A stretch of 64,000 nt of DNA from Lyophyllum atratum (Eukaryota; Basidiomycota; Agaricomycetes; Agaricales; Lyophyllaceae): contig JACGCN010000046.1 of NCBI GenBank assembly GCA_014905825.1, positions 62,001-126,000 of the forward strand, given 5' to 3'. Every line of letters begins with the position of its first letter. The stretch's first letter is position 1. Positions 47,204 through 58,029 of the stretch are shown here, one piece after another. The position numbers and the translations under genes are program-made. The notes below the pieces were generated by a model. That model did no database searches. It had not been told where the DNA came from and worked only from the letters and a program-made list of their open reading frames with translations.

Positions 47204-48264
47204 CATCATCTAGGATTTGGGGCTGAGGGTATGATGGAGGGGAGGCGGGGACGGTGACAGATAGTGGATGTGAGGCAGTGTCTCTTTGTTGTCGTTCTGC
47301 AGGCGGCGGCGGTTACGAGGCGGGCGCAGTTTGGTGGTACCACTCCATCGTCTTTGAAGAGCCATAGTATGATAGGATTCGGTAGCTTGGCACTCCAGTT
47401 ACCGGTTGATCTGGAGGTAAGTTTGGGGCTGGTGCTGGTAGGCGTGCACACCAACGGTCCCGGAGAGTGTGGATGGATATTGACGTTACTGGGAGCCCAG
47501 CGCGTGAGCGGGATGTGCGGGACGGGGGATGTGACGGAAAGAGGATGGGAGGCGATGCCTTGCTCCGCTTGCGGTCGGGTTTCGCTGTCAAGGAGGGAGC
47601 TGGTGGCGGTCGAGGCGGAGCGGTGGATATTAGAAGATGCTCGATGCAGAAGGTTGAGGATACGTGCTGTATATTGTACTCCGTGATGTCCTTCGGCCGA
47701 CGTATCACTAAACTTTATATGGAAGTAATTGGAAGATCCGTATCCTGAGTGGTGAAGGCAGGGTCGAGCCGGCTGAATCGGTCTATCGAGATGAGCCAGA
47801 ACGTGGAGCGAACATTGCAAGAGGGAAGAGTGGCCCATGATATTGGAGAGTGTTCGATGCGAGAGCGACGAATACAGGAAAAACGGTAGATATGTTTCGG
47901 GTTGAGATCAAGCGATTCATAGTGAACAGCTCGGTGGCGGCGTGGACTGACCAACCTCCAATACTGTATACACGGGTAGCGAAAGCCGGGCTACCGAGGA
48001 CAAGAAAAATAGATAAATAAGCGCATTGCAGTAAAATAGACGCCCACACTGACCCACGACTGATTGGCCACATGCATGTGATCTCATCCCACAATGATCA
48101 CGTCGTCTTCGCGGTGCTGCCAGTGCTACCCAGTGTGCGTCTATTTGTCGCCCCAGGATCTCAGCCACCCATGTCTCCCCTGATACTTAACCACCCTCTC
48201 CCCCGAACGACCAAAATGACACCCCCGTTCCGACTTCCACCCCACCCCACCACATTGCAGCGTT
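47204..48264. other. no gene firmly recognised
   Basis: A 210-residue minus-strand frame (47206-47838) and an overlapping 131-residue frame lack motifs; the Pro/Ser-rich content resembles the middle of the neighbouring family, so a decayed member is possible but unproven. Confidence 0.35.
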
Positions 48265-49354
48265 ATGGTCCAGAACCCACTCCGCCCTCAATCCAGCTGT
48301 CCTTGGAAACCTAGCAATAGGGACAGGGCTCCGCTCCAATACCCAGGTACATTCCCTCCGTCGTCGTTCCTGTCCGTGCTCATCATCGAGCATGCTGGTA
48401 ATAGCACTCTACGACACCAATGTTGCCGCACAGACCATGTCCCCCACTCATAGACCTGCGCCGTCCAGTGTCCAGTGGACATCACGACCTGCGATCACCA
48501 CGACGGCCGATCCGCACCACCCACACCCACAAGTCGTCGGAAACGCGATATCGTCTGCCTCGGCGTCGGTAGCTGGTCCGAGTACTTCGATGAGGCTTCC
48601 AGCGTCGTCGCGAGCAGCGAGTGGGTCCACAACCACCTGGATGTCGGGGCTGTCGCCATCGTGGGCTACAGAGTCTGCACCGCCACCGCATACTAGATCT
48701 CTCTACATGACTATCCCACTTCCGCAAGATGATGGGCTATACAGATTCGGGGCGTATTCCACGCACAGAGTAGCAGAGAGCAGGGGAGCGCCGCGGGCAT
48801 CTTCGTCGGCGGAGTCCTCGTCGAGGAGGTCCACAGTACCACCACCACGAAACCCTAACCCTACCAACTTTCCTTCAACACCGAAACGGTATCCCTCCGC
48901 CCGACGCCCGCACCCAATCCACCTCCACAGCTCCCTCCAAAACGCCTGCCTTTCGCCATCTTCATCGTCGCCGCACACGCTGGACCCAAGGTCGCGAGAG
49001 CTGCAAAGGTTGGCAGAGTGGGCTGGACACCGAGACGATCCTGCTACAACGCCAGGCGTAGGGGACCTGACTGTCATGGTTGAATCCACAGGGCAGGTAG
49101 TATATATTAGGCCGACATCGCACTTGAGCCCATACGTCGTGACAGTCGGTGATGCCTTGGACGGACTCGAGGTGGCGTGCCTGATCCCTGACAACGGCTG
49201 TCGAGGTCGTTGTCGATTACGGCTGGAGCATGCACCAGTGTGCGTAGGCGAACGGCTTATAGTGGCCTCGAATTCCCTCCAGGTATGGTGGAGGATGCCG
49301 GATGAGGCTGAAGCGGGGTCTAATCCATGGCAGCTCGTCACTAGGCGGCGTTAG
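48265..49354 (+). CDS. proline-rich protein of the expanded PPPHxRxLY family, single copy P2
   Basis: Exons are 48265-48346 (82 nt) and 48405-49354, with a 58-nt phase-1 intron; about 343 residues. The first exon (MVQNPLRPQSSCPWKPSN) resembles the first exon of gene B in the array (MSQQPLPPQANGPWRSNS), which supports this start over the ATG at 48392. The motif PPPHTRSLYMTIPLPQDD lies near residue 110. NPNPTNFPSTPKR and a Ser/Pro-rich part follow. The C-terminal segment reads GDLTVMVESTGQVVYIRP, VVTVGDALDGLEVAC, CRGRCRLRLEHAPVCVGER. It is the closest intact relative of the decayed B genes. Function and location unknown; no signal peptide or membrane segment. Confidence 0.72.
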
Positions 49355-50111
49355 CTGGGTCTGGCCAGAGTAGGCTGTGTTTCGGTGGGCTCGTTATCCC
49401 AACTCGTTATCCCGGGAGGGCTCATGGGAAAGTGGGATTGTCAGAGTCGTGTTTATTTCAGGACAATTGCGTAAATCTAGGATCAATCGGCGTCAGCTAT
49501 ATGGTATGGCAAACGATGCATACTATATTTATCATTGACAAAAACACATACCTGCTTGTCGCCTTATCAGCATCGCTTCCTAAGGCTCCCCATTGTTGGC
49601 AGCGCAAAACCATGACAGTAGGACAGAATTGGGGCTCAAGAATCCAAGAGCTGCTCCCCAATAATAGTCCTAGAGTACACCAAAAGAATCTATGTCGATG
49701 CGTTCGGTGTTGCTACCGATGAGAGAATCCTGTAGAGGGTGGCAAGGACAGCAAGGAGGGTGGAGACGTGGACGTGATCAAGACGTGATCGATGGTTGGA
49801 GCAAGGTTGGAGGTCGAGATGGAGATGCCGGGAAATTGAATCGGAGTTCTAACAGTTTCACACAAAGGATGGCTCAAACATCCGAGTCCGCGTTCGCCTG
49901 CCAATGACCACTTACGATGTCATTCATTGTGCTCTCCGATGCGATATAACATACGATGTATAACCTGAACAACTCGTACTGGATACATCTATTTCTACTA
50001 ATGCCTTGTCACCGCTTCAGCAAACTTTAGAAGGTCGCGATCAGTGCGCTCCCGCCCAGTCCCGTCCGTATACGCCGCTCCCTCTCCACTCTCATGTCTC
50101 AAGGCCCATCG
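49355..50111. other. no gene recognised
   Basis: Short chance frames only; intergenic space between P2 and the minus-strand membrane-anchored gene. Confidence 0.5.
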
Positions 50112-50619
50112 TCACGTTGACACCTCAACATTTTCTAGGACTGTGTAACACCTTCCGACTTCTAGATCCAATCCACGTGATTCCCGTAGACATCTGGCGG
50201 CTTCCAATGAGCTCCCCATGAAGAATGCACAGAATTCCCTCCAAGGAGAACCTGAGGCGGCCTCACGTAGCGCGATTGCACGTTGATGCAGCCTGGGTCT
50301 GTGCGTTAGATTAAAGTCCCCCCAGGGTCCTCCCCTAAAGAAAATTGACGAACTTGACTAGCTTGGTCCTTGCAGCCAAGAGTTCCTCCATGCCATAGTT
50401 TACACTGTCAGTGTCTTGTAGCCTGTCCAGGGCATGGCTTATGGCTGCGTCTAATTTTGTAATGATGGACAACGGACGGATTGCGTCGAAGACTATAGTG
50501 GCTATAACGGTACCAGCTATCAATGTCGTTCCAAGTTGTAAAAAGTGCTGGCGGATAAGGGTCTTGAAGGCCTTCCACAAAAATGTTGGCGTATTATGAG
50601 TCGGACTGATATCGCTCAT
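50112..50619 (-). CDS. small membrane-anchored helical protein, copy T1
   Basis: Exons are 50354-50619 and 50112-50292, with a 61-nt phase-2 intron (GTTCGT..CCAG); about 148 residues. An N-terminal cytosolic-type head (MSDISPTHNTPTFLWK) leads into one membrane segment (LGTTLIAGTVIATIVF), then LDAAISHALDRLQ and a charged helix (MEELLAARTKL). Exon 2 holds the second half of the family: SPWREFCAFFMG, then ARCLRESRGLDLEVG. The paralogue at 51941 has the same intron phase and motif order. I recall similar proteins as a large unnamed family in Agaricomycetes. Topology suggests a single-pass membrane protein with a soluble helical domain. Function unknown. Confidence 0.68.
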
Positions 50620-51940
50620 GGGAGTATGGTATTGATATTTTGTTTTCTACGAAGAGGCTGATCTTATAAACAGACGAATCCGACACAGCAATGTCGATGA
50701 TGCACGAGGCATACCTTACGTCCGACAAGGGAATTGTAATTGGACCCTGAGAGTTCTGGCAGTTCATGCGGGGGTTTACCGATCGATTTGCTCTGAATCA
50801 GCCTACTTACCTTTTCCCAAGGTTTATCACCCAGTACATAGGGATATGTATTGACGTCGGGCCGGCTTACGACCCTCCTCGGATCCAGCCACAAGTGAAA
50901 TCTGTTGAAGGGACATGTGAATTTGTCGAGAACCTTATCACCCAAACTATTCGCTCATCCCTTGTGACATACCCAGGGATATTCATAGCGCGGTGTTCCA
51001 CCGGATTAATCAACTCTCAGAGTACTTACGTTGCGACAGCGCACCTTGACAGTAGGTCATATGGAAAGAGTACTACGAGTGCACCAAACGCACCTAAGCC
51101 CTTCGTGCCCACACTCGGCCGATTACTATGTATATCTCAGGCTTGTTTCGAGTCATCCCTGCTGAGAATGATGAGGCAACGCGTAAACCTAAGCTCGAAC
51201 CACCGAAGTTCACGGATCTCGATGCTCACCTGCCCCCTACGCAGACCAGTGCGATGATAAACACTGTTCGGAGGCGCACCGCGCGAGGGAAAGGACTTTT
51301 CGGCCGCGGTTGCAAAGGTGCGGTGGTGGGGATGGTGGTACGGGAAAAGGAAAGATGATGGTCGTGGAAAGTATCTCAAGTCAAAGTCGCGAATTGGTCG
51401 CGAATGGAAGGTCCGTGCGTCAACTCACTCATGACATCATTCTGGTCATATCCAAATCGCAGAAACAATTCTGGCGACGACTGAGTATACTCAGCATACC
51501 CCAGATCTGGTCAGTTTATTTCGCATTTTCCAGACCACCCCAGAGCCCGTTTTCACTGGGAATCAAGCCCAATCAGGGACGCTGTCGCAGGAGGTTCCTG
51601 TATGTAACATTGTGGGTCCAGTGGCTATGCAGCTTGTTTTGCAATTTGTTCTTGATTCAGTTCACGAGTTCAGCCAAAGTTCAGCTCACCCACGGAGCAA
51701 AAATAAGTGAGATAGATCACAAACACCGCTGATGAATTTCGAGGAAGTTTTCGGGCACTTCTGCTAGTATTTTCGCTTAGTGAACTGAACTCGCGCAATG
51801 AATTCAAAAATTGAGCACCCCTATTTTGAACCAGCCCTCTATGATCAAAACTCCGACATTTGCTTGGTGCTACTTCCTATATAACAAGAGCTGAGGCATG
51901 CACCCCCTCCGCTACGTAGCACCCTCTTCACCAAGGTCCA
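50620..51940. other. intergenic with possible gene scraps
   Basis: On the minus strand, 51120-50660 contains a hydrophobic segment (FGALVVLFPYDLL) followed by a good 5' splice site, and then a frame reading KVLDKFTCPFNRFHLWLDPR up to another GTAAGT. This looks like two exons of a decayed or partial gene that I cannot assign. On plus, 51160-51300 has a charged coding-like frame with no context. Nothing else is supported. Confidence 0.35.
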
Positions 51941-52478
51941 ATGCTTCAAAAGGATAACCCGTCCGTCTCCATCACCTTCTCCGTTCTCTGGCCCGCGCTC
52001 ATCTCCCTAATGCCCCCTCATCTCGTCCAAAGTGGCACGATATGCATCTCTGCTGTCCTCCTCGCCATCAGCGTCGTTAGCATGTGTAGGCCCAAGTCGA
52101 TCACGGCGCACCTTGATAGCGCTCTCTGCCGTCTAGAGGAGAAGGTCCACCACGCTGGGGAAGATTACCACACGGAGGAGATGTTGATCGTCGAAGCTGA
52201 ACTAAAGAAGTCAGGGGCCGGTCTTAATACCATGTGATCGCTCACTCACCCTCAAGTATAGCATACAACTCCGCGCGTATAAGCTGCGTGGCGAAACCTT
52301 CCGTGCCCTGAGCTCGCCCTGGAAAGAGTTCTGCGCGTTCTGCATGGGACATTCTTTTAGCCTTGTTGAATGTCTTCGGGCGGTAGACGCGTTGGACGCC
52401 AAAATCGAGGTAGGTCCCAGATCTATTACTGCGGAGGTGGATGGGGCTGAAGTCGACCACCCGGATGTGTTTGTGTAG
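51941..52478 (+). CDS. small membrane-anchored helical protein, copy T2
   Basis: Exons are 51941-52209 and 52262-52478 with a 52-nt phase-2 intron (GTCAGG..TATAG); about 161 residues. One membrane segment (SGTICISAVLLAISVVSM) is followed by a helix (ITAHLDSALCRLEEKV), an acidic helix (EEMLIVEAELK), and in exon 2 LRAYKLRGETFRALSSPW, KEFCAFCMGHSFSLVECLRA and VDALDAKIEVG. T1 shares each element (SPWREFCAFFMG, RCLRESRGLDLEVG), though identity is low, so the two are old or fast-diverging copies on opposite strands. The 3' splice site at 52261 was picked because it keeps the frame and the alignment with T1. Function unknown. Confidence 0.7.
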
Positions 52479-53225
52479 GTGATGAAAACCGAAGAGGGTC
52501 GGCGAAGAATTGAGTCTGGGGAACGTACGAGTTAGATAGTGTTATGCCGTCGGGGCATACTCATCAAGCACGGTTGCCGATTCACCTCAAACATACCTAT
52601 TTTTCTTCTTCTGTAGCGGGCGCTCAGTGTTGCGAGGTCGACGACTTCGACGCCAGGATTGGGGTACCTACATTGGTGTGAGGGCATTGTGGGCATCCGG
52701 AGGTAGATAGTGCCACGTTCCTTATAGCTCGTGAAAGTGGTTTGAAAGCGAGGAATCGGGGCTGATTAATTTATGGTGTATGTGTTAGTGCCTTTCATTC
52801 GATTCGCAAAGAATGATGAACCGTACTTACCTAGACGACCATTGACGGCCATTTATTCATTAAGTTTCTGCTTGCGTGATCATCCTAGTTCACTGTCAGT
52901 ATATTGACAACGTCGCATGGATTATGCTTACATGGGCTGTATAAAGCATGAATCCTCTGACAGAGGTATTCAAGAAAACGCTTTCAACTTTTACCATCAC
53001 CGAAAACGTCGCAAGAAGTTGAGCCCTATGACATGTAGATCGAGTTGTTGCCTAACGTCCCCGAAATAAATCAAAGGCCCACAAAGACCTACAATCCGTA
53101 TCTGATCCACATGTACAGCCCCTCCACATCCCCATATATCACCCAATCTAAAAGCGTCCGTGTACATCTATTTGTGCAAGCTCAAGTCTATCTGCTCCTC
53201 AATACACCCCCAGGACATAAACCCA

Positions 53226-54697
53226 ATGCGCTTCTCCAGCGCCTCGACCACCTCCCCGAGGTACCACCAACACCCCCCTACGATGGCCCCACCATTCGCG
53301 ACGGCTCCTCCCGCTTCTAGGCCGCTCAATGGGACGCACACGGACCTGAACCACACAGGTATGCATCCCCCCTCCTTGGTCCCCCAGAGTACCTGGGCCC
53401 TAACCCTCGCGCACGCAGCCTCCATACACACCCCCGCTATGGTATCCGTCCACCCTGCGCCGCCCGGCCCGCGCATCGCACCCCGGTACGACCTGAACCA
53501 CACGGGTATGTACCACTTGTTCTGGGTCCCCGCGAGCACCTGGAGCCTAACCCTCGCGCACCAGCCTCCCTACACACCCCCACTATGGTATCCGTCCACC
53601 CTTCGCTGCCCATCGCACCCCCATACAGATTGAACCACACGAGCTCGTCCGGGCTCTACCCGCGCAACGAGCCCCGTAATCCGCTAAACGCGACAGCCAG
53701 AGGCGGGGCTGGACCTATGAACGCGGGAGACAGAAGAAATTCCGCGACTGGACACGGATTCGAGGCACCAAGGGACGTACACCTCCTCGCCACCCAAAGA
53801 CACCCCGCGCCCTCCCAACCCCACGGCTCCCTGTCCCCCGCCTCCCAAATGTACGCATCCCATCCCAGGACCATACCCCTACCTCCCTGCCTCCCCGATC
53901 GGCCCAGGCAACGAACCCCGGAATCGGGGAGCCCTGCGGAGCCGACCCCGCCCCCGCACACGCGGCCGCTGTATAAAGCGATTCCGCTCCCGCCAGTGGA
54001 GGAGACCGTCGCCTACGATGGATTCGTGACATGGGTTATCGATGAAGACTCGGTGGTCGGGTTGGTGTCGCCGTCGTCTGCGAGGGATGGGGTCGAGGCA
54101 CGGATGCGGAACCCTAACCCTATGGAGGCGTTCCTTAGCGCCCAACAGAGGGTCCTCGACTGGTCTGTGTCTGTGAGAGATGCAGGACGTCCACGTAACG
54201 CGTTGAGGGGTGAGACGATGGCGCAGCCGACATCGAGAGGTCAACGCGCCTCCGCCCGTGACTCCGTTCCTAGGCCTATCCCGTGTCCAGAAGGTCGACA
54301 GGGATCCGTACCGCAGGAAGTCGCAAGCAGGCCCAACGGCCCATCATATACCCACAACAACCTCTCTCCTAAACCGATTCTCAACATCATACAACTGCAT
54401 GCCGCTCTTCGACTTGGCGGTCACCCTTCGTCCGCCAGGGCAGGACTCCTCCAGGAACGCCGTGCGCCCGCGACGACGCCAGCAGTGGGACACCTTACGC
54501 TCGTCGCTCGTTCGTCGGGGCAGTGTATCAGCGTTTCTGCCAGGGAAGGTGTAGTAGTGACGGTCGGGGATGTCCTGGACACGCTCCGCGACGTGTTCTG
54601 CGACTATTTGGCGGGTTGCGGGAGATGTGGGGGTGCGTGCGTGTGTGACAGGATGGCGTGCGTTCTGGAGGCGCTGGAGATATGGGGTGAGCGGTGA
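53226..54697 (+). CDS. proline-rich PPPHTRPLY-family protein, array gene A1
   Basis: Exons are 53226-53358, 53419-53505 and 53565-54697; introns of 60 and 59 nt are both in phase 1; about 450 residues. I start at MRFSSAS because this ATG is kept in all three units, whereas the ATG 57 nt downstream is lost in unit 3. Exon 2 and the start of exon 3 are copies of one another (both read CC-initial, HTP(A/T)MVSVHP, then LNHT), and the two introns also match, so an exon plus its intron was duplicated. A Pro/Asn/Arg-rich part leads to PTPPPHTRPLYKAIPLPPVE, then NPNPMEAFLSAQQRVLDWS, and a C-terminal segment GHLTLVARSSGQCISVSARE, VVTVGDVLDTLRDVF and a Cys cluster (CGRCGGACVC). Function unknown; no secretion signal. 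Confidence 0.78.
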
Positions 54698-55398
54698 GAA
54701 TGTGGGTTGAGGGGGTGGTGATGCTGTACCTACTATGTTCCTTGTTTTCGTTGCTTTCGTTATGCTCTTTGCTTTCGGACTTGGTTTCATGTTCCCGACT
54801 ATTTAGCGTTAGAGATACTTGTAAAATAAATTAGGTTGAATCCTACCAGCGGTTAGAAACCAACGACATACCTGTGTGAGAATGGAACTCCGGCTTAGAT
54901 TCCAGTTGTCCCGAGACTATGACCTCGCAAGTTTCGAGCGACTTCCGGTGCTAGGGAACTTATTACCCGTCCCTCTGCAGACTGACGAGAAAAGAACAAG
55001 AAAAATTGGGAAGGCCATAGGGATTGCTCCAAAGTAAGGAATTGGCACTGAGAAGGCACTTCCCCGCGCTACCTAGGCCGTTGCAGGGCGAGAGGACTGG
55101 AGAAAGGGAAGACGCAGTTGCCTGAGTGAGCCTGGTATGTGGGTATTGCCATCAATCAACATGATGCCATCAAAATCGAACGACCAGTCTTAACTGCGCG
55201 CACAGACCATGCTGGAGATCGGACCTGACTGAGTTTGAACTGGCGATGTTGACCATGGGACTTGGTACCTTGTCTCCTGTGATCTGTTCAGTGTTCATAG
55301 GTGTTCGAACGTTCATTGTCGAAAGCCAGTCCGCTCGTTCTGCAGTGGGATGAGTGAGTCATCTGGGGTCAATCGGCAACACAGTTCATGGTACGCCG

Positions 55399-56531
55399 CT
55401 ATCTCTTATCTCCTCGATGGCTAAACCGGTACCCCTGCGTGTCATCTGGGCTTCGCCGACGCTGTGTTATTATGACCAAAGGCCTTGACCCTTCCCGGAT
55501 TGTATACTCTTCTGCGCCTTTGAATGAATTCAGCATCACGGATACTCGTTCGCCAACACACACTGGCGTGCGCTTTCGCCCCAATCCACAGCGAGCTCGA
55601 CACACTCCATCTGTATCCACGAGCGCTGCGTTTAGCACATCCACGACATCTTCGACCGTCACAACGCGCTGCCGCGTGGTCAACGTGGGCCAAATACAGA
55701 TGCTCCGGCCCTTTGAGTCGATCATGAACGTCAGACAGCCAACGCTCGGGATAGTTGCAGGCGCTTCACGATCCTGGGTTCAACTCGGCGGCTTTGGTGG
55801 GAAGGGCGAGTTTTCGTTCAGGGTGCGAGGCCGCGATAGGCAAGACGGCAAACAGGCGTTTTGGAGGGAGTTGCGAAGTTGAACTGGTGGTGGATCGTGG
55901 GTTGAGGCTTTTTTCGTTGTGGAGGCAAGTTGACTTGGGTTAGGGTTACGTGGGGGTGGTGGTGCCCTTCTGCACGTCGACGTCAGCGAGCCTCTCGACC
56001 TCTTCGATATTCAACGCGCTGAACAGGCCTCAAATCCATGATTTTCATTGTCAGGCTCAGGCGGGAGTGGGACGGACGCGTACTGCGACCTTGTGTGCGG
56101 TAACGGACTGCTACTGAGTCCATAATCCATGATGACGACACCCACGACCTCTGAGCCGTTCTAGCCACGACCCCTTGTTGCCTTGCGATGTATTTTCGAA
56201 CGATAATCCCACTGAGCCGGACGATGCCGTGTATCCTGCGACTTGTCGGTAGATGTGGCGCGAAACAGTGGTGGGGTTGTGGTGGATGGCGATGCCCACT
56301 GTCTGTCGAACGCTGTGAACGCGCGGATTGGAATCTTGGTCCATGCGGAAAGGCTAGTGCTCTGCTCTGCGGCCACGCTGTCACCATAGCGGACGATGAG
56401 GAGGGGCTACGGGTGAACTGTGGCGGACTCGACTCACCTGCGCCCGATCACGAGTCGTCTCCTCGGCGCCTTCTGCAGTTGCTGGACCTCCAGGGGCCGT
56501 TTGCTTGCGGTGGGAGTGGCTACTGGATCAT
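55399..56531 (-). pseudogene. array gene B1, degenerate PPPHxRxLY-family member
   Basis: The position of the B2 start codon is still ATG here (56529-56531), but codon 4 is TAG where B2 has CAG. The family motif region (about 56060-56110) is disrupted by insertion and substitutions, and the frame is displaced downstream at the same place as in B2. The C-terminal segment remains well preserved (LTFMIDSKGRSICIW, RVVTVEDVVDVLNAALVD, CRARCGLGRKRTPVCVGE). No functional product is expected. Confidence 0.75.
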
Positions 56532-56734
56532 CGTATTTGGGTGGGATGTGGTTGAACGCGAGGATGCGAGGGTGGGTATGGGTGAGGTGGTTAAGTATGG
56601 AAGGACAGGGTGGCCGAAATTCTCGGGACAAATACACGCATACGGTCCTACACCTTGTCTTCAGTCTCTTTATAGAAAACTCACTTGCTCTTCCACCCAC
56701 CCGCGACGCTTCATTACGCTGCGCCCCCTCGGCA

Positions 56735-57520
56735 CCTTCGCCTTTACAATGAGTGCTTCCGGTCTCTTCGAGATGGCCCCGCCACTTCTCTTAACCTCTC
56801 CTTCCTCAAGCAAGTGGCGTAGATCAGTGCTCACGGAAGTGAACCACAGCAACTTAGCGCGGTCGCCATCCGCGCCTCAGCCCAGCTCCTCTCCAATCTT
56901 CACCCGTCGGGGCCTCCTTGAGCATCTCCAAAGTCGACGTCAACTTCCTCCGCGCCTCAGCCACGTCGTTGCGGCCGCAGATTACCTGAACCGTAATTCT
57001 ACGTCTGGCCCACCCTCTTGTACGAAGCTTAATACTATATTAAATACCACGAGCTTGCGTGCACGCAGATCCAACATTGAACGTTTGAGCCTCGGGACTC
57101 CCAATACTAATAGCAACAAGGCCCCGGTCATTGAACGCCACATCAACCGACGCCCTATGGTGAATATTCTCCGTCCAATGCGATGCCGGTTGACCGACAT
57201 AAGCGCCTGGGTGAAGACGCAGGACAAGTTCATATGTGGGAAAAGCGGAGGTCATCAGAAAGCGCCGAAGATCAAAGTACTGGTCCCGCCTACAACATCG
57301 TTCCAACGAACGTCAGGGAACATATTTCTGGGAGACAGGTCTCCATCCACGTCTGCTCATCTTCACTCATACCGCTACCGGCCCAACACCCCGTGTCCAG
57401 TTCAAGACAGCCTCGCTCCTCCTCAACAAAGTGCAGCTTTATGAAGCCCTCCAGTACACCAGGCTATCTTCCCCGCCGTCCTACGCAGGATCCTCCGCTG
57501 ACATCTTGTAAAAGATTCTA
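56735..57520 (+). pseudogene. array region C1, gene A-like start followed by degenerate sequence
   Basis: At 56770 onwards, EMAPPLLLTSP and later NHSNLARSPSAP resemble the gene A beginning MAPP(F/L)...DLNHT, and the DNA aligns with it (ATGGCCCC(A/G)CCACT, CTGAACCACA in unit 2). The downstream part has no family motif although it stays open for long in one frame. It is probably an old truncated copy of gene A; a transcribed non-coding or novel gene cannot be excluded. Confidence 0.45.
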
Positions 57521-58029
57521 TGTCGTAACTGACTCAGAGAGAAGCATTCGTCACATTGTGCAATATTTATCGTCGGGGGTTAATTTGGGAGAAGGACAGT
57601 CCTCAGTCGGATGTCGGTTCTAGACTACGGGTGTCCGAACTGCGAGAAGCGATATTGCACTCATCGTGTGACGGTCGAGCTCCCATGAAGAGAGTTTTGC
57701 TTCCTCCGTAAAGAGCGGTTGGCATTCGCGAGGACGACGACTTCCATGCCAGGAATGGGGTATGTCGATTGGTGTGACAGAGGTATTCAAGGAAACACTT
57801 CCACGATGACGGAAAGCGTCGCAAGCAGTTGAGCGCTTCAAGTTCCTGATAGATCGACTTTGTTGCCTAACGTCCCCGAAATAAAGCAAAGACCCACAAG
57901 GACCATCTGCCACACAGCCCCTCCCCATGACCCATCCCCATATGTCACCAATCTAAAAGCGTCCATGTACATCTATTTGTGCAAGCCCAAGTCTATCTGC
58001 TCCTCCTCATCCCTCAGGACATAAACCCA

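Noticed and set aside
47206..47838. A 210-residue minus-strand frame next to P1
   Set aside because: No family motif (no PPPH or VTVGDVL segment) and a competing frame of similar quality; could be a decayed relative but is not supportable.
53168..54790. Long minus-strand frames opposite gene A (also at 58014-59294 and 63140-63923)
   Set aside because: They are mirrored open frames of GC-rich coding DNA; the plus strand shows phase-consistent introns and conserved motifs while the minus frames do not.
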